From contig LR990044.1 in the NCBI GenBank assembly GCA_905147135.1, forward strand, positions 15,566,122-15,630,121: DNA of 64,000 nucleotides. Reading direction: 5' to 3'. Position 1 is the stretch's first letter. The number at the start of each line of letters is the position of its first letter. Of the stretch, positions 20,690 to 32,100 are shown in pieces. Under the pieces are notes generated by a model that did no database searches, was not told the origin of the DNA, and was given only the letters and a program-made list of their open reading frames with translations. Both the position numbers and the translations under genes were made by a program. This DNA comes from Blastobasis lacticolella. Taxonomy: Eukaryota > Arthropoda > Insecta > Lepidoptera > Blastobasidae.

Positions 20690-21454
20690 CGATCGTTCAT
20701 GAAATAAATTCCATCAGAAAAGTGAATTGGCTTCTATCGACAGAACTTTGAGTCGGCTTTCAAATAAAACCGTAACAAGTTAGAAGACAAGCCTCTATTC
20801 AGAGCATTTTGAAACGACGCCATTGCGGACCGCAACAATTTTATGCTTGCCAAACATATAAAAAAGAATAATAGACTCTCCTTTCGTAATTAACAGAACC
20901 CTAACGATGTTGGCACTGGACTTCATGGAAAAAGAGTGAAAAATGTCTGCATTGCTTTATGCAAATTGGGCTTCCACAAATGAGCGAGAGCATTCATTAA
21001 TTCGTCTAGTTCATATATAGCATTGCAATTCACGTACCTATTTGACTACGTAAGAGTTATTTAATGATCCATTCAGGATAAGTATGAGTGACGTCTTTTG
21101 GTGTTGGAGGCCAAAATTCTCTTTGGGTACTGGATCACCCGAGCACAGCTGTAAGTAATTTAAAGATCAATCTCAAGGCCGTGTGGTGTCCTACTGAGTA
21201 TAATATAGGTAGGTATCATAAATCCGTTTCCTTACGGGTTTGATATGAATTGAGTAAGGTTTTGAGGCAGTATACCATAACCTCTAAATCAGAAAATTGG
21301 CTTGTCTAGTATAATGTAAAAAACTTAGGTAATGATTAAAGAAAAAAAAGAGGCAGGAATTATTTCTTACCCCGAACAAGTTTTTTCAGTGTCGGATCTA
21401 TTGATGGCCGTGACGATAGTGCATATAACTAGATACTTGTCTTTATGTAATACG
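20690..21454. other. Nothing recognised except a family F scrap
   Basis: 'Aaggccgtgtggtgtcctac' at 21177-21196 matches the outer end of family F (minus strand). Otherwise there is no signal. Confidence 0.35.
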
Positions 21455-21690
21455 GCAGACAAACAGGCAAGCGAGCCGCCTGATGCAAAGTGGTGACCAC
21501 CACCTATGGACATCAGCAACACTAGGGGTGTAATTGGTACCAACCAATGCGTTGCCCGCTTCTAATGAGACCTCTAATATACCTCTTGACAGATCCCATG
21601 TCATAGTCCAAAAGAAACACTATTGCTGCTCTCACTATTGAGCTCATTCCACTTGTGAATCATTTCAACCACTTATATTTCATTTTGTGT
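21455..21690 (+). repeat. Dispersed repeat family C, best copy
   Basis: It reads 'agacaaacaggcaagcgagc', 'ggtgaccaccacctatggac', 'atcagcaacactaggggtgt', 'caatgcgttgcccgcttct', 'atatacctcttgacaga' and 'gagctcattccactt' in order. The middle segment corresponds to the monomer of the minisatellite at 11961-12752. Confidence 0.7.
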
Positions 21691-22914
21691 TATTATTAAA
21701 TTCTTCCCTCACGCAATTCTTTCTTCTTTACTTCGTTACCGTGCTTAGAATTTTCCTTGCCACAAGCTGCAAATAACGTGCACAGGACGCCTCTTCGTAG
21801 AACAAATACGCTGAACCGCTATATTGGAGGGCTTAAATAGCCCAGCACCGCCCTCTGTCCAACTAATACCGACTGCATCCGGTAAATTCTGGATCATTCC
21901 AGAACTCGAGGCCATATTTCGCGCCGACGTACCCGACACCGCTTAACTGGAACGAAATTTAATTCCATGGCATCTTGTGCTTAGTTTAAGCTCAAAGCAT
22001 TTCTGCAGAGTCTTACATTGTGCTAGGCATTATATTCAGACACAAAGTGGGTCAATACAGTTGCTGCAACTCGAGAACTTACTGTTGGATGGGTTCCATC
22101 ATGAGTAAGAATTAATCTCTCTTGATTAAAACGAATCTGGCTCAATAACTACTTTCTGGAAACAATAAAGCACGTCAAGTTTCTCTGAAGTTCCTGCTCT
22201 ATCGCGATTTTTCTCTTTTTCCTATACTATTGTTAAAGTAGCAAACCAACGTAATGTCTAGTTGACTAGTAGACATACAGTGCCAGTATCAAGTCTTATA
22301 GTGTACTTTTGAATTTGCTTCAGTTATCATCATTCAAGCTGTCGATCCTGGCTTCAGCCAGCTACCGCTTTCCCACTTCTGAGTTACTTAACTATACACA
22401 ACAAAGCCATTCATGACAATTATAAAGAAAAACTTCTAAAATGGTGCATCTTTACCAGACATCTACTTGTAAGAAGAGCAACCATTGAACTGTCGCAAAA
22501 CGCATTCAAGCGAAACCCTTAAACTCCAACCTATACATACACAAAAGACATTAATTCATCCGAAAGCACTCCTCATATTCAGATGCACAAAACATAGCTT
22601 TATTAAAACGCGGCGTAGCGAAAATGTGCGCTCAACATGATTTAATTTTGCATTTTACACATGCAGTGTGCACAGCTGGAAATTCCTCGTTGCCAGGACG
22701 TCGTCGCGTGAAAATCTCAAGACAAACTAACGGGAGGACTACTATCCGTCTAATGAAATTAATTACCATTAGGTAGGGTGCAGAAATGAAGTTCTTACAA
22801 ATGAGAAACGTGAGTTAGACGTGCCCGCCGGAGACTTGAGATCTGACGTTCGATTTGGTTATTTAACTATCAAGTTGTGTGCTTCTCTAAACAGGACAGT
22901 TCAAGAGTATCCTG
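21691..22914. other. Unassigned; possible old RTE tail
   Basis: 'Cgatcctggcttcagccagc' at 22343-22362, with nearby 'cgctttcccactt', faintly recalls the RTE tail on the minus strand. No other feature was seen. A 64-codon minus ORF at 21745-21939 has no motif. Confidence 0.25.
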
Positions 22915-23000
22915 AACTGGCATAAATGTATGAGAAGATATATGAAGAATGTGGAAGAGAAAGATTGATTACGAAAATCGTTTGTAGTGTTCCTCTAATG
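22915..23000 (+). mobile_element. LINE C-terminal relic
   Basis: 'Agatatatgaagaatgtgga' and the following segment resemble the LINE ends at 34185-34295 and 54475-54600, with their 'MNVEDAREVCQDR' type of reading. Very short and degenerate. Confidence 0.4.
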
Positions 23001-23182
23001 ACAGGGTCGAATCCTGTCCTTGTACAATTTAAATGAAAATGTTTGTAAGGCATTTTATATGTTTGCCCCAATGATTAGATTTACACGCAAAAGCTACAGG
23101 ACGGAAAAATTGCAGTGATGTTACAAAGTATAGTTTCCACGGGAATACGCTGCAATCAAATAACACTAGTTACATAGTTGTA

Positions 23183-23227
23183 GTGCTCAGTAAGTTTGGC
23201 TAGTTTATAGCCAAACTTACTGAGCAC
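23183..23227. repeat. Perfect 20-bp hairpin
   Basis: Arms 23183-23202 (GTGCTCAGTAAGTTTGGCTA) and 23208-23227 are exact reverse complements around the 5-nt loop GTTTA. There is no match elsewhere in the window. Confidence 0.9.
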
Positions 23228-23382
23228 ATAACTTCTTTTTTATATTAGACTAGACAGGCATTGAACGTTAATTGAAATTAGAAGACATGCTATGTACTTT
23301 TGCAAGATAATAAGTGGAGGTTCTCATATTTACAGGGTTCTCTGAACGACTGGTTTAAACAAAAAACGTGTTGTGGGTGTTC

Positions 23383-23475
23383 TATGTATAATAAGTATGT
23401 ACCCATAGTACAAGCTTTGCTTAGTTTGGGGCTAGATGGCGCTGTGTGAATTAGTCCACGAATATTTATTATTTA
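23383..23475 (+). mobile_element. SINE family 2, 3' fragment
   Basis: 'Gctttgcttagtttggggct', 'agatggcgctgtgtgaatta' and an AT-rich 'tttattatttatttattta' tail are present. This is the 3' part of the family in plus orientation. Confidence 0.8.
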
Positions 23476-23937
23476 TTTATTTAACGTTAACAAAACCTAG
23501 GTATGTCGTGAGAGAACATTTTTCGGTAACCAGTGTTGCCGAAAAAGTTACATGTCGACGTCACAAAAATAACATTAAAGTTATCTAGGTACCTAATTTT
23601 GGCATTTCTATTTCTATCTAATTAAGGTCTTTCAACAAGATTGAAGTAGTTGTGACCATTTTTCTCTGAACGAAAGTTCTTAGAAATTCTATAACGGAGA
23701 AGCAAATTCAAAGCGGCGCTTATAATTTTAGAACCGCTTCAAGACAAGACTAAAATCTGTTATTTAAACAAGAAGGAAACTATGTACAATCAAACTTCAT
23801 GATCAGAAGCATAAATTACAGAAAGGGAATTTGTAAGTACATCAGATAATAATTAAAATACTCGCAATTGACTTTGGACAAACTCATTCTTGTTTAATTA
23901 TTACTGTTATCGCTTTTACCACTGACACCTAAAAGGA
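23476..23937. other. Nothing recognised
   Basis: AT-rich DNA without a recognised element. Confidence 0.35.
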
Positions 23938-24275
23938 AATGGAAAGGGTTTTGCTCAGAGTCTCAATGCACGATCGAATCAGGAATGAGGAGATTCGCAA
24001 GCAAACTAAGGTCACTGACATAGCCCAAAGGATTGCCAAGCTTAAGTAACACTGGGCAAGGCACATAGCTTGACGCACAGATAGCCAATGGGGCCGTAAA
24101 GTTCATGAGCGGCGACCACGCGTGAGTAGGCCTTCCACGAGGTGGACCAACGACCTTGTAAAGATCGCAGGTGGTAAAGGTACCAGCTGAAAGGGGAAGG
24201 CATAAGACCGATCTTTGTAACGATCTTTGGGAGAGGCCTATGCCCAGCAGTGGACGTCGTCCGGCTGATACGATG
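23938..24275 (+). mobile_element. LINE family B, C-terminal ORF fragment
   Basis: The reading frame gives MERVLLRVSMHDRIRNEEIR, KQTKVTDIAQRIAKLK, then (after a stop) HWARHIA, RTDSQWGRKV, RPRVSRPSTRWTNDLVKIAG and GEAYAQQWT. This block order is the C-terminal region of a very common lepidopteran non-LTR element. Several in-frame stops make it non-functional. The final box is the 'cccagcagtgga' motif. Confidence 0.85.
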
Positions 24276-25472
24276 ATTATAGCTTACATGCTTGATATTT
24301 TTCATTATCAAACCGACAATCTGTCTTTTGATATTTCAAAGTCAATCCTTTTTACACCATAAAAATTACTTAATTCAAACCTATAAACTAAAAATTTAAC
24401 AGAAACTACAAACTCAAATATCTAGCTATTGACCTAAAGCAAAAACTTTTAGCATGAACTACGATATTACACTCCATGTTCTCCGACCACTATTTACTTA
24501 CATAACCGGAGAGTTTATCATCGTAAAGACAAACACACCTACACGAATAGGTATCTATGACCAGTAAGGTTATTTATTTCAAATTCATCCACAAACCTAA
24601 CACGTGGAATATTAACTATACATGACACGTGTATGCCACGTTTCCACGGAGTAAATAAAATTAAGAATAATCGGAATTGAAATGGCACAAACTTATGCTG
24701 ATATAAAAAGCAATAAAATAGCTTTACACAAAAATATCTACATTTACGGCAATATTTAGGTTTAAATTCGGTATCAATTACGACATTTTACTTACCGATA
24801 TTATTGGATTCAACGACCGGAAATAAACAATGAACAATAATATAACAATAAACCGCAATTGTTGTTGTTTGCCTTTACTGTACTGTTTACTTTTACTGTA
24901 GGTATATTTTGATTTCTTGACCTTTTCAAAGCAAAAAAACGATTTTATCCTATAGGCTAAACGAAGGAAGAAAGACCAAATCTCACTTGGTAGCCGCAGC
25001 TTTTTTAAGTTATAAAAGAAAGTGGAACGGCTGCATGGAAGGGAAGCCTAAAATATACTGTGCGCACGTGCATTTGTCTACTCTGCCTACGGCTTACGTC
25101 AGACCCTGTAGTTATGGAACGGGGCTCTTGTTCTCGGACGCTGTAGGCACGGATTAAAAGGTCTGCGGTGTAAGTTACTGGCGTGGATTCGGTATAAGGC
25201 TAGTTGGGCTTCGTAGAACCTCTGTCGCACGCGTGTCAGTAAATACGAAGCCGAAATTAGTCGAAGAGTACTAATAGCATAAGCTGGGGGGGATTTTTGC
25301 ATTGGCCGTCGCGACATTGACAGTACCATGCGAATCAATGTAGGTGTGCGTTTACTTGTGTAGATGATAGTTACATTTTACTGCAGATGGTGTTACTTAC
25401 CTACCTAAGACATTTTTCTTTTATTATTCTATTGGCAATAAATGTTCTTTCTTATTCTTATACTGTACCTAC
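24276..25472. other. Unassigned, with two E-boxes
   Basis: CACGTG occurs at 24601-24606 and 24626-24631, with a CCACGTTT nearby. A GC-richer 79-codon minus ORF at 25099-25338 has no recognisable motif. Confidence 0.3.
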
Positions 25473-25748
25473 CTATACCTTAACATAAATATATGTATTC
25501 CCGTACGAAACAGTGCGAGGATATTTATTCCACGAATACTTGGATTGGAGTTCGTCAAGTAGGGTATGAAAAGGTTTTACGAGCTCGGCAATACCTGGAA
25601 CTGAAACGTCCATAGGCTCGATAACTACTGAAGTACTGAGCGTGTGGGGGGCGGCTTGTTTGTTAACTTTGCGGTATAAAAACCCGCAGTAGGCGCTATA
25701 GACGTAGTGGCTATCCTCACCACATTGCAACAATATCAGGATAAACAT
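25473..25748 (-). CDS. Possible exon or short ORF of unknown function
   Basis: A 91-codon minus-strand ORF. The peptide has mixed, protein-like composition in an AT-rich setting: hydrophobic MFILILLQ at the start, then HYVYSAYCGFLYRKVNK and a PMDVSVPGIAELVKPFHTLL segment. After 'tat gtt aag' the minus strand reads gtatag, an acceptable splice donor, so it could be an internal or first exon. No transposon motif or known domain is recognised, and no partner exon was found. It could equally be chance. Confidence 0.2.
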   Translation of the reverse strand: MFILILLQCGEDSHYVYSAYCGFLYRKVNKQAAPHTLSTSVVIEPMDVSVPGIAELVKPFHTLLDELQSKYSWNKYPRTVSYGNTYIYVKV

Positions 25749-27637
25749 GAGCCTTCATAATTATTATTTTAGAACGTTTTCAAAGAAAAAAATGGTTTTA
25801 CATCATTGTTATCGTTCTATTGATAACTGTTGTTTGCTCAAATTTAAATAATTATGGTGAATGTATTATTCAATTATGATTGATTGACGATGATTACATA
25901 GTATGATACATTTAGTATACCTACCTTATAAATTAGACACATAATATATACTTTTTTCTTTTTTACAGACTTAATTTCAAGCAAGTCAAGTAATGCTGCT
26001 ACATCGCCATCTGTTACTCTACTGAAAGGTTGGTGAAGTAAATTAAATCTTATAACAATCAATTCCTTTAAGATTAAGACCTAAATCTCTGGTATTTTAA
26101 GCCTTGGACACTATACAATTTGTCCCAGTGATAGTTGTATGACTTTTCAGATAGCAGGTTGTCTGTATAGACTTATTCTTGTTCTTCTATTTGCACTGTT
26201 CCATTAAAAGTATTTATTCTTGAATACAATCGTGCGTCTCTTAAAGACCTTAACGTAAACAAAGGGCAGAGTCTAGCCATAACAAGTATTTCGTGTCAAC
26301 AACTTGCAAATAGTCTTTTGCAGTTTACCTAACGTAATTAGATATGTTTAAATTACAATGTCTATATCTGTTTCATTTTGGTTCAGCGCAGAATTAATTA
26401 AAATTATATTACTAACAACATTTAAAGTTTAAAGAGGTATTGCTATTACCCATTATTAGAAATTAGTTCTATACTTAGTGAAAAGTTTTCCACGCTTGGC
26501 GGTCTGACTTTATTTTCAAATAAAACTGTTTTAAAAGAAGGTTTACTTTGCAGGACGTCTGGCGTTGACGCGCAGAGTTCTTATAATGTATTATATAATG
26601 TTATAGCCAAGAGGAGTGTTTTTATTTACCGGAGGTCCTTTCAGTACCGGCCTTTTGCTCTTTCGCAAGCAATTTCGCTGGATCTCTACTCTCCGTCACA
26701 GTGTAGTTTAAAAAGTGCCTGTGTTTTAATTTACAGGTAGGTAAAAACACCTTGTTTTTTGCGGCTTATCCATTCATGACCGTTAAATGGAACTCCTGCT
26801 ACTACTGCTACTTCCCTTATTTCGTAATGTCTTGGTAGCTACTACTATGAAGCTATTTTCTAATTTCAAGGTGGACTTTCAAAACAGGCCACCGGTCCAC
26901 TGCAGGCCACTGGATGGTCCATTACCTGACCATTGGTGTGGCAAAATCTTTTGATTTAATATCAAATCACTTTGGAAAAACTTGCTGGATAATGTACCTG
27001 TTTAGGAGACAACTAAGCTTTAATTCCTTCCCGAACTTATAGCAGGCTCCTCCATAGTAGGATTCAGGACGAGCAAACATGCTTCATATCACTATGAAAT
27101 CTGCTTCAGTAGAGGTAACATTGTTTTTTTTAAACAAACATATTCATAACGCAACTCCGAAACAGCAGAATAATCCCATAAATATTTACAAACAAAAAAA
27201 CCGAACACAAACGAACCGGGAGATACGGAACTCCGACAAAACAACATGCATGTAAAAACTCAGCAAGTTAGAAATAAGAAAAAGGAATTCCCCATATTAT
27301 ATCATTCTGATGTGTTTGTAAAAGTTTTACCATATATCATTCTCGTGAGGAGTTTATTCCCAGAGCGGTCTTTGGGAAGATAAAGTTGGTATATCAGAGC
27401 TGTGTATTACGCGATTATCTGCATTATTATTTCATCTTTCCACACCTAGGGTGTCTCCCCGTGCTCCCATGTGGCGCAAACGATATAAGCCCTCATTTGT
27501 TATGATATATTTCAGTATTGTCCCACTCATGTCGGGTCAGGTTTGCGTTTCGTAAATAATTACTGTGTTGCCTAATTTTATTTTTATTTGTGCTAATTGT
27601 AATTTCAGTATCAGGACAAAAAATGTATACCAGAAGG
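25749..27637. other. AT-rich stretch, nothing recognised
   Basis: About 1.9 kb with no shared repeat or credible ORF. Confidence 0.35.
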
Positions 27638-27720
27638 AGAGGTAGGGTAGAGTAGGGGTAGGGTGAGGGTAGGGTAAGGGTAGGGTAGGGGGTTAGGGTT
27701 TAGGATAGGGTAGGGTAGAA
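27638..27720. repeat. GGGTA-rich degenerate tandem array
   Basis: Irregular repetition of GGGTA, with GGGTAGGGTGAGGGTAGGG-type variants and one TTAGGGTTT. It is not the insect telomere unit TTAGG. Shorter GGGTAGGG runs sit inside the Helitron-like ends at 32335, 47750 and 56370, so this may be an expanded version of that tail. Confidence 0.75.
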
Positions 27721-27939
27721 GCGGCTACCTATCACAAGCAGCATGTGTAATGCACGCTCGCTTAAAATTCTATCTGGCGGTGGCGTGGGGGCCGGCTCGC
27801 TCTTTTCCCTCAAATATGGTTGAATTGATCGATGGCTGGGCCCTGCTTTATACTCGTGAACGGGTGCTGCCTTGGTGGATTGGCTTACTCTTGCTATAGT
27901 TTTAGATAGCTTTTCTAAAGTATAATAAACATACATATA

Positions 27940-28110
27940 TAATATGTCCGGCGCGGTCCGGCGCTGCCTGGCATTGTCGGGCGCTGTTCGGCTCTGTCTG
28001 GTATTGTCGGTCACGCTCCGGCCATGGGGCGGCCAACGTGTCCTGTGTGTTTCCTTCCTACTTTCCTACCCCTTCCTACTTTCCTTTTTGACAATTGAAA
28101 GAGATATTTA
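27940..28110. repeat. GC-rich repeat family H, copy 1
   Basis: Internally repetitive, with the sub-unit 'tcgggcgctgttcggctctg' in variants, then 'ggggcggccaacgtgtc' and 'tttttgacaatt'. It matches 36655-36845 in the same order. A 104-codon minus ORF over it is repetitive and not a gene. Confidence 0.7.
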
Positions 28111-28261
28111 ACATCCTTATCGTTGAAGAACTTTGAGTTTGTTGGGTAACATTAATTTGTAGTAGATGCTTGAAATTATGAAAATAAAAAACTCAGCCTA
28201 CATAAAATCATCATTATATCGGATTTATAAACTATATCTATATCAACACTGTTAACGTATT

Positions 28262-28420
28262 TGTCATCATCATCATCCTAGCAGTCATCTCCGGCTTCTG
28301 CCAGGGTTTGCTTGCCTAATCTTCTTCTTCCATTATTTCCGACTTCGCCCGCCATTGGTTTGGTTCTCGCAATCCACCTAGCGGTGTGAATCCATCTCTT
28401 GAGTTAGGCAGGCAATCTTA
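28262..28420 (-). mobile_element. RTE-type LINE 3' tail, diverged
   Basis: The minus-strand complement of 'catcatcatcctagcagtca', 'ccggcttctgccagggt' and 'ttcgcccgccattggt' follows the tail of 29758-29900, with about one quarter of positions changed by eye. Confidence 0.65.
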
Positions 28421-28947
28421 TCCGCCATAAGAATCTCTCACGTTAAGACTGCTATGTATATAACATTTTGAAAACCTACAAGGCTACTTGGAAAAGAGAA
28501 CCTACTAGAACATTTATAAATAAGGCGTATTATTTAGATAACAAAATTCTACTCATAAACACCTATTAGAAATATTCAAAACCTAAACCACACTTCCCGC
28601 AGTAGAGCAGAGCGTCTTCGTTCTTCATAATCTTATCCAGCGAAGTATTCAAAGCCGCGAGACAGCCATAACTTTGAACAATACGATTTATTCCTCAAAG
28701 TTTTTCCTCTCACAAAAACTTTGGGAAGTGTATGTTGTACTTCGGATTGCGGTGGCCAAAGTTTATTAGGCAGGCCAGGAGGGACTAATTTAACAAATAT
28801 GACTTACTCTTGTTCGCAATTTTGTCTCAGACCAAATCTCAGGAACAAATATTAAGTGCGAAGCCGACCTCCTTTAAAATTTAAGGGAATGTTATGTTTA
28901 ATTTTAAAATAAGGACAGCATTTTATTTTATTTAAAGACTAGCTGTT
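28421..28947. other. Nothing recognised
   Basis: No shared repeat or coding signal. Confidence 0.35.
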
Positions 28948-29175
28948 CAAATTGGCTTTTACCCGCGCTAATTTCGGAACTCTGTAAATATTCATCTTTT
29001 CCACGGGACAGCCTAAATCGGGATAAAAAGTAGCCTATGTCACTCGGGGATACCGTAGCTTCCTAGTAGTTAAAAAATATTTAAATCGGTCCAGTAGTTT
29101 TCTAATACATTACAAACAAAAAAATGCAAATCAACAAATATTTTCTCTTCATAATATTTTAATATAGTATAGATG
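28948..29175 (+). repeat. Dispersed repeat family D
   Basis: It carries 'ggcttttacccgcg', 'cgggataaaaagtagcctat', 'aaatcggtccagtagttttc', 'acattacaaac' and 'atattttaatatagtataga'. The order is the same as at 6127 and 55386. Confidence 0.75.
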
Positions 29176-29757
29176 ACTGGATCATGGAAATACTACAATA
29201 ACTCATAGTTCAAAGGTCAAACGTATTCTTTCTTACATTTGTCATGCTCATGATTTCATTTGTTCAACGTAGGTAGGTATATGCAATATTTTTATTGACG
29301 TCAATACACATAAATAGGTACTTATTCTATAAATTAAATATAATGTATTGGCTGCAATCGATGCTTAAACGAACTTACCTGTACATGAAGTTCATTCACT
29401 TAAATAGTCACATTCAATATCCTTATCACGTTTCCTTTTAGGTATTTTAAACAATATAACACAGAAAGAACAGTGAAGCACTAAAGTGTGAATGTCGTAC
29501 ATGGTGCTAACTTGCGCGTGCGTAGAAAAAGCTTTTTAAGTCTACCGGGCAGGCCGTTATCCAAAATATAGTGCGGAAATGGCGATTAGGAGAAGTGGAA
29601 CTACATGGTATAGGTATTACTAATATCTTCGAACGAGGCTTGAGAGCAATTTATTATTGGTCCACCCGTCATGTCATAATGCATGGATAGACCTACTACA
29701 TCTTGATATTTTTGTATCTACATGTAACCATATTTCATATTTAAAGAAGTAATAATA
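29176..29757. other. Nothing recognised
   Basis: No shared repeat or coding signal. Confidence 0.35.
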
Positions 29758-30905
29758 TTCATAATCATCGTCCTAGCGCTTATCCCGGCCTTTGCCAGGG
29801 TCCGCTTTCCTACTCAATCTTCTCCACTTCGCCCGGTCTTCGGCATCCTCTCGTCGTAAACTGTTGGCTTTTGCATTAGACTCAGCGATGTCAATCCATC
29901 GCTTCTTGGGTCGCCCACGGGGCCTCTTTCCTGATACCGGCAGATTCTGGCACCTATTTCCCACGTATCCCTGAGGCTTACGCAATACGTCACCAAACTT
30001 CTGAAAATCTTATCTGCGATATCCCTCACGCCAAGGCTGCCACGGATGTACTCGTTACGTACTCGATCGAGTCTCGTAACTCCGTACGTCCACCGCAGCA
30101 TTTTCATTTCGTTGGTGTGGAGTTTGCGAACGTTTTACAGGGATTTTAGGGTCACAGGTGACTGCCGTGAGTTCCCGCCATTTGGCCCAAGATGCAGAGA
30201 TTCGTGACTTGACATCGCCGGACTCGTGCATCACGGATCCGAGGTATTTGGATTTATCTGTTCCATTGACAGCTTCGTTATCTACAAGGATGGTTTCAGG
30301 ATCTGCACTGCAGCTAGCCATATACTCCGTTTCGGCGACATTCAACTTCAAACCACCGTTTTCTAGCACATCCTTCGACGTGTTTACTCTGGTCTCAAGA
30401 TCCTGCCTAAGCTTTCTCACCAGTACAATATCGTCAGCGTACTTCATAAGCCAAGGAGGCATGTCCTGAATTTCCGGTGAGTGCTGCAGCCCGGCCTGAA
30501 GGCGTAACATTCCGATAAGAAGCATTCCTGGCGAAGTCTCTGGTCCATAATACGTTCGAGTAGTCTCGAGAGTTCGAGAGTGTGGCTCACGAGTTTAATA
30601 CCTCGATAGTTGCCGCACTCCTGCACACTGCCCTTTCCTGTATTGATTGGCGTTATTATATTTACGTGCCACGCGTCAGGTATAAGCCCCGGGGCTACGA
30701 TCCTATTGAATACTTTAGAGAAAGAGTACGCCTCGCCCATTGTTTTCTAAGTTTGTATGGGTATTCCGTCATGGCCAATAGCTTTCCCGGTCTTCAAATG
30801 GACGAGAGACCTCTCCGTCTCGTCCGGATAATCGGCCAAGGTTTGCGGGAAGCTGTGGTGATATGCCTGCGTGATGTTGGTTTTTAGTAGCGGACCTTCT
30901 CATAA
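29758..30905 (-). mobile_element. RTE-type non-LTR retrotransposon, 5'-truncated and deleted
   Basis: On the minus strand the fragments run, 5' to 3': SLVHLKTGKAIGHDGIPI (about 30770-30825), PDAWHVNIITPI and NYRGIKLVSHTLE, then AFRPGCST. After a break comes KYADDIVLV (catalytic motif C), SKYLGSVMHESGD, MLRWTYGVTRLDRVRNEYIR, and finally GKRPRGRPKKRWIDIAESNA to DPGKGRDKR near 29773. The RT fingers run almost directly into motif C, so the stretch with catalytic motifs A and B has been deleted near 30480. There are at least three frame changes. The tail ends in ATGATTATG-type sequence. It is not functional. Confidence 0.88.
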
Positions 30906-30939
30906 TCATTTGTTGTGGTGTTTTGGCTTTTTATGTGCA

Positions 30940-31080
30940 GCGACTACCATCCGGCCCGCCCAACCCGTTAGGGAAAAGCCAGTTCACCAGAGCCTCGTTC
31001 GTTTGTCAGCAGGGGGGCCACGTGCAGGTGAGGTTGGCTTGGACCCATGAGATGGTGGTTGGACCCCGTAACCCCCCCAA
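30940..31080. repeat. Unclassified GC-rich repeat-like segment
   Basis: 'Ttcaccagagcctcgttcgt', 'ttgtcagcaggggggccacg' and 'gatggtggttggacccc' look like a segment I associate with lepidopteran dispersed repeats. There is no second copy in the window to confirm it. Confidence 0.4.
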
Positions 31081-31217
31081 ATCATCTTGGCGTTAATGCC
31101 CCTTTGTTGGTTGTGTCCGCCTTGACCATGATCCAGGATTCTGCGATCAGGTAATTACAGTGGAGCGACTACCATCTGACCTTCGTTACCCTGCTACCAG
31201 AGGAACCTGACCAGATT
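31081..31217 (-). mobile_element. SINE family 1, 3' half
   Basis: 'Atcatcttggcgttaatgcc', 'cttgaccatgatccaggatt' and 'accctgctaccagaggaacc' are present. It is almost the same span as the 18752 copy, also headless. Confidence 0.82.
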
Positions 31218-31236
31218 TGAATGATCCAAATCCATG

Positions 31237-31280
31237 AATCCTACTCCTACTTAACAATGAGGTTACGTAGGAGTAGGATT
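31237..31280. repeat. Perfect 14-bp inverted repeat
   Basis: AATCCTACTCCTAC at 31237-31250 is exactly complementary to 31267-31280, with a 16-nt spacer. It sits directly beyond the truncated end of the SINE. Confidence 0.85.
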
Positions 31281-31579
31281 AAAAATACCTATTAAATACT
31301 AATAATCTCTTTATTATTCAAATAGATACGGTGTCTGCTGTAATAAACGAAATGTCCAATGTATTTATTTATGTCGAAAAAGGATATTTTATCTCTATGA
31401 CAAGTCAACGAGTATAATATATTATTTAAATAATTTAATCAGTGTGATGGATCCAAATTTTAGTACTACTAGGTCCTTCTCTCAAAGTGTTACTATTTAA
31501 AAATTATGTAATTTTATCATTTGTGATATTTTTTCTTCAAAATCTTCAGTATATCAAAAAAGTAAACGTAAATCTGTAC

Positions 31580-32100
31580 TAGTATTATAAAAAATACGAG
31601 TGGCACTCGGGGACTGCCGCGGTAAAGCTATTGCATAGCATTTTTTATCAACTTATGAGATTATAATTATTTATTTATTTTATTTATGCAGTATTTTTTT
31701 TTCTTTGATATTCATTCGAGCTAATTAATGCGAGCCTCGTACAGTCGTACCATATACATACACGTTAAGGTTCAACTACTCGCGGGCTCGAACTCACTCG
31801 TGGACGCAGCCAAAAAGCACGCTGTCTCACCTAGCATTGTGTCTAAAAGAGATACAATCAGTTATGAGCAGTTAGCAGCTAGTCTACACGCATACGTCTA
31901 GTCGCACGCACACAAACACCGTGCCGAAGTCTGCCGAACTGAAACGACGTTAGACGATGCAAGGCTTTCAACGCCGCACCGCTGTGCCGGTCGGAGTGGG
32001 GGGTGTTAGGTTTTTTTCGTTACGGAATTTCTTGATTCGGTCGCCGCGCTCAAAGCCTGCGATAAAAGCTATGCAATAGCTTAAAAGAAAATATTTGATT
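31580..32100. repeat. Possible unclassified element bounded by inverted 15-mers
   Basis: AAAGCTATTGCATAGC near 31624 recurs inverted as GCTATGCAATAGCTT near 32069. Between them lie AT-rich and then GC-rich parts ('caccgctgtgccggtcgg'). Each 15-mer is itself nearly palindromic, so the pairing may be trivial. No coding potential. Confidence 0.35.

Noticed and set aside
27638..27720. Telomeric repeat tract
   Set aside because: The unit is GGGTA with irregular spacing, not TTAGG, and it is internal.
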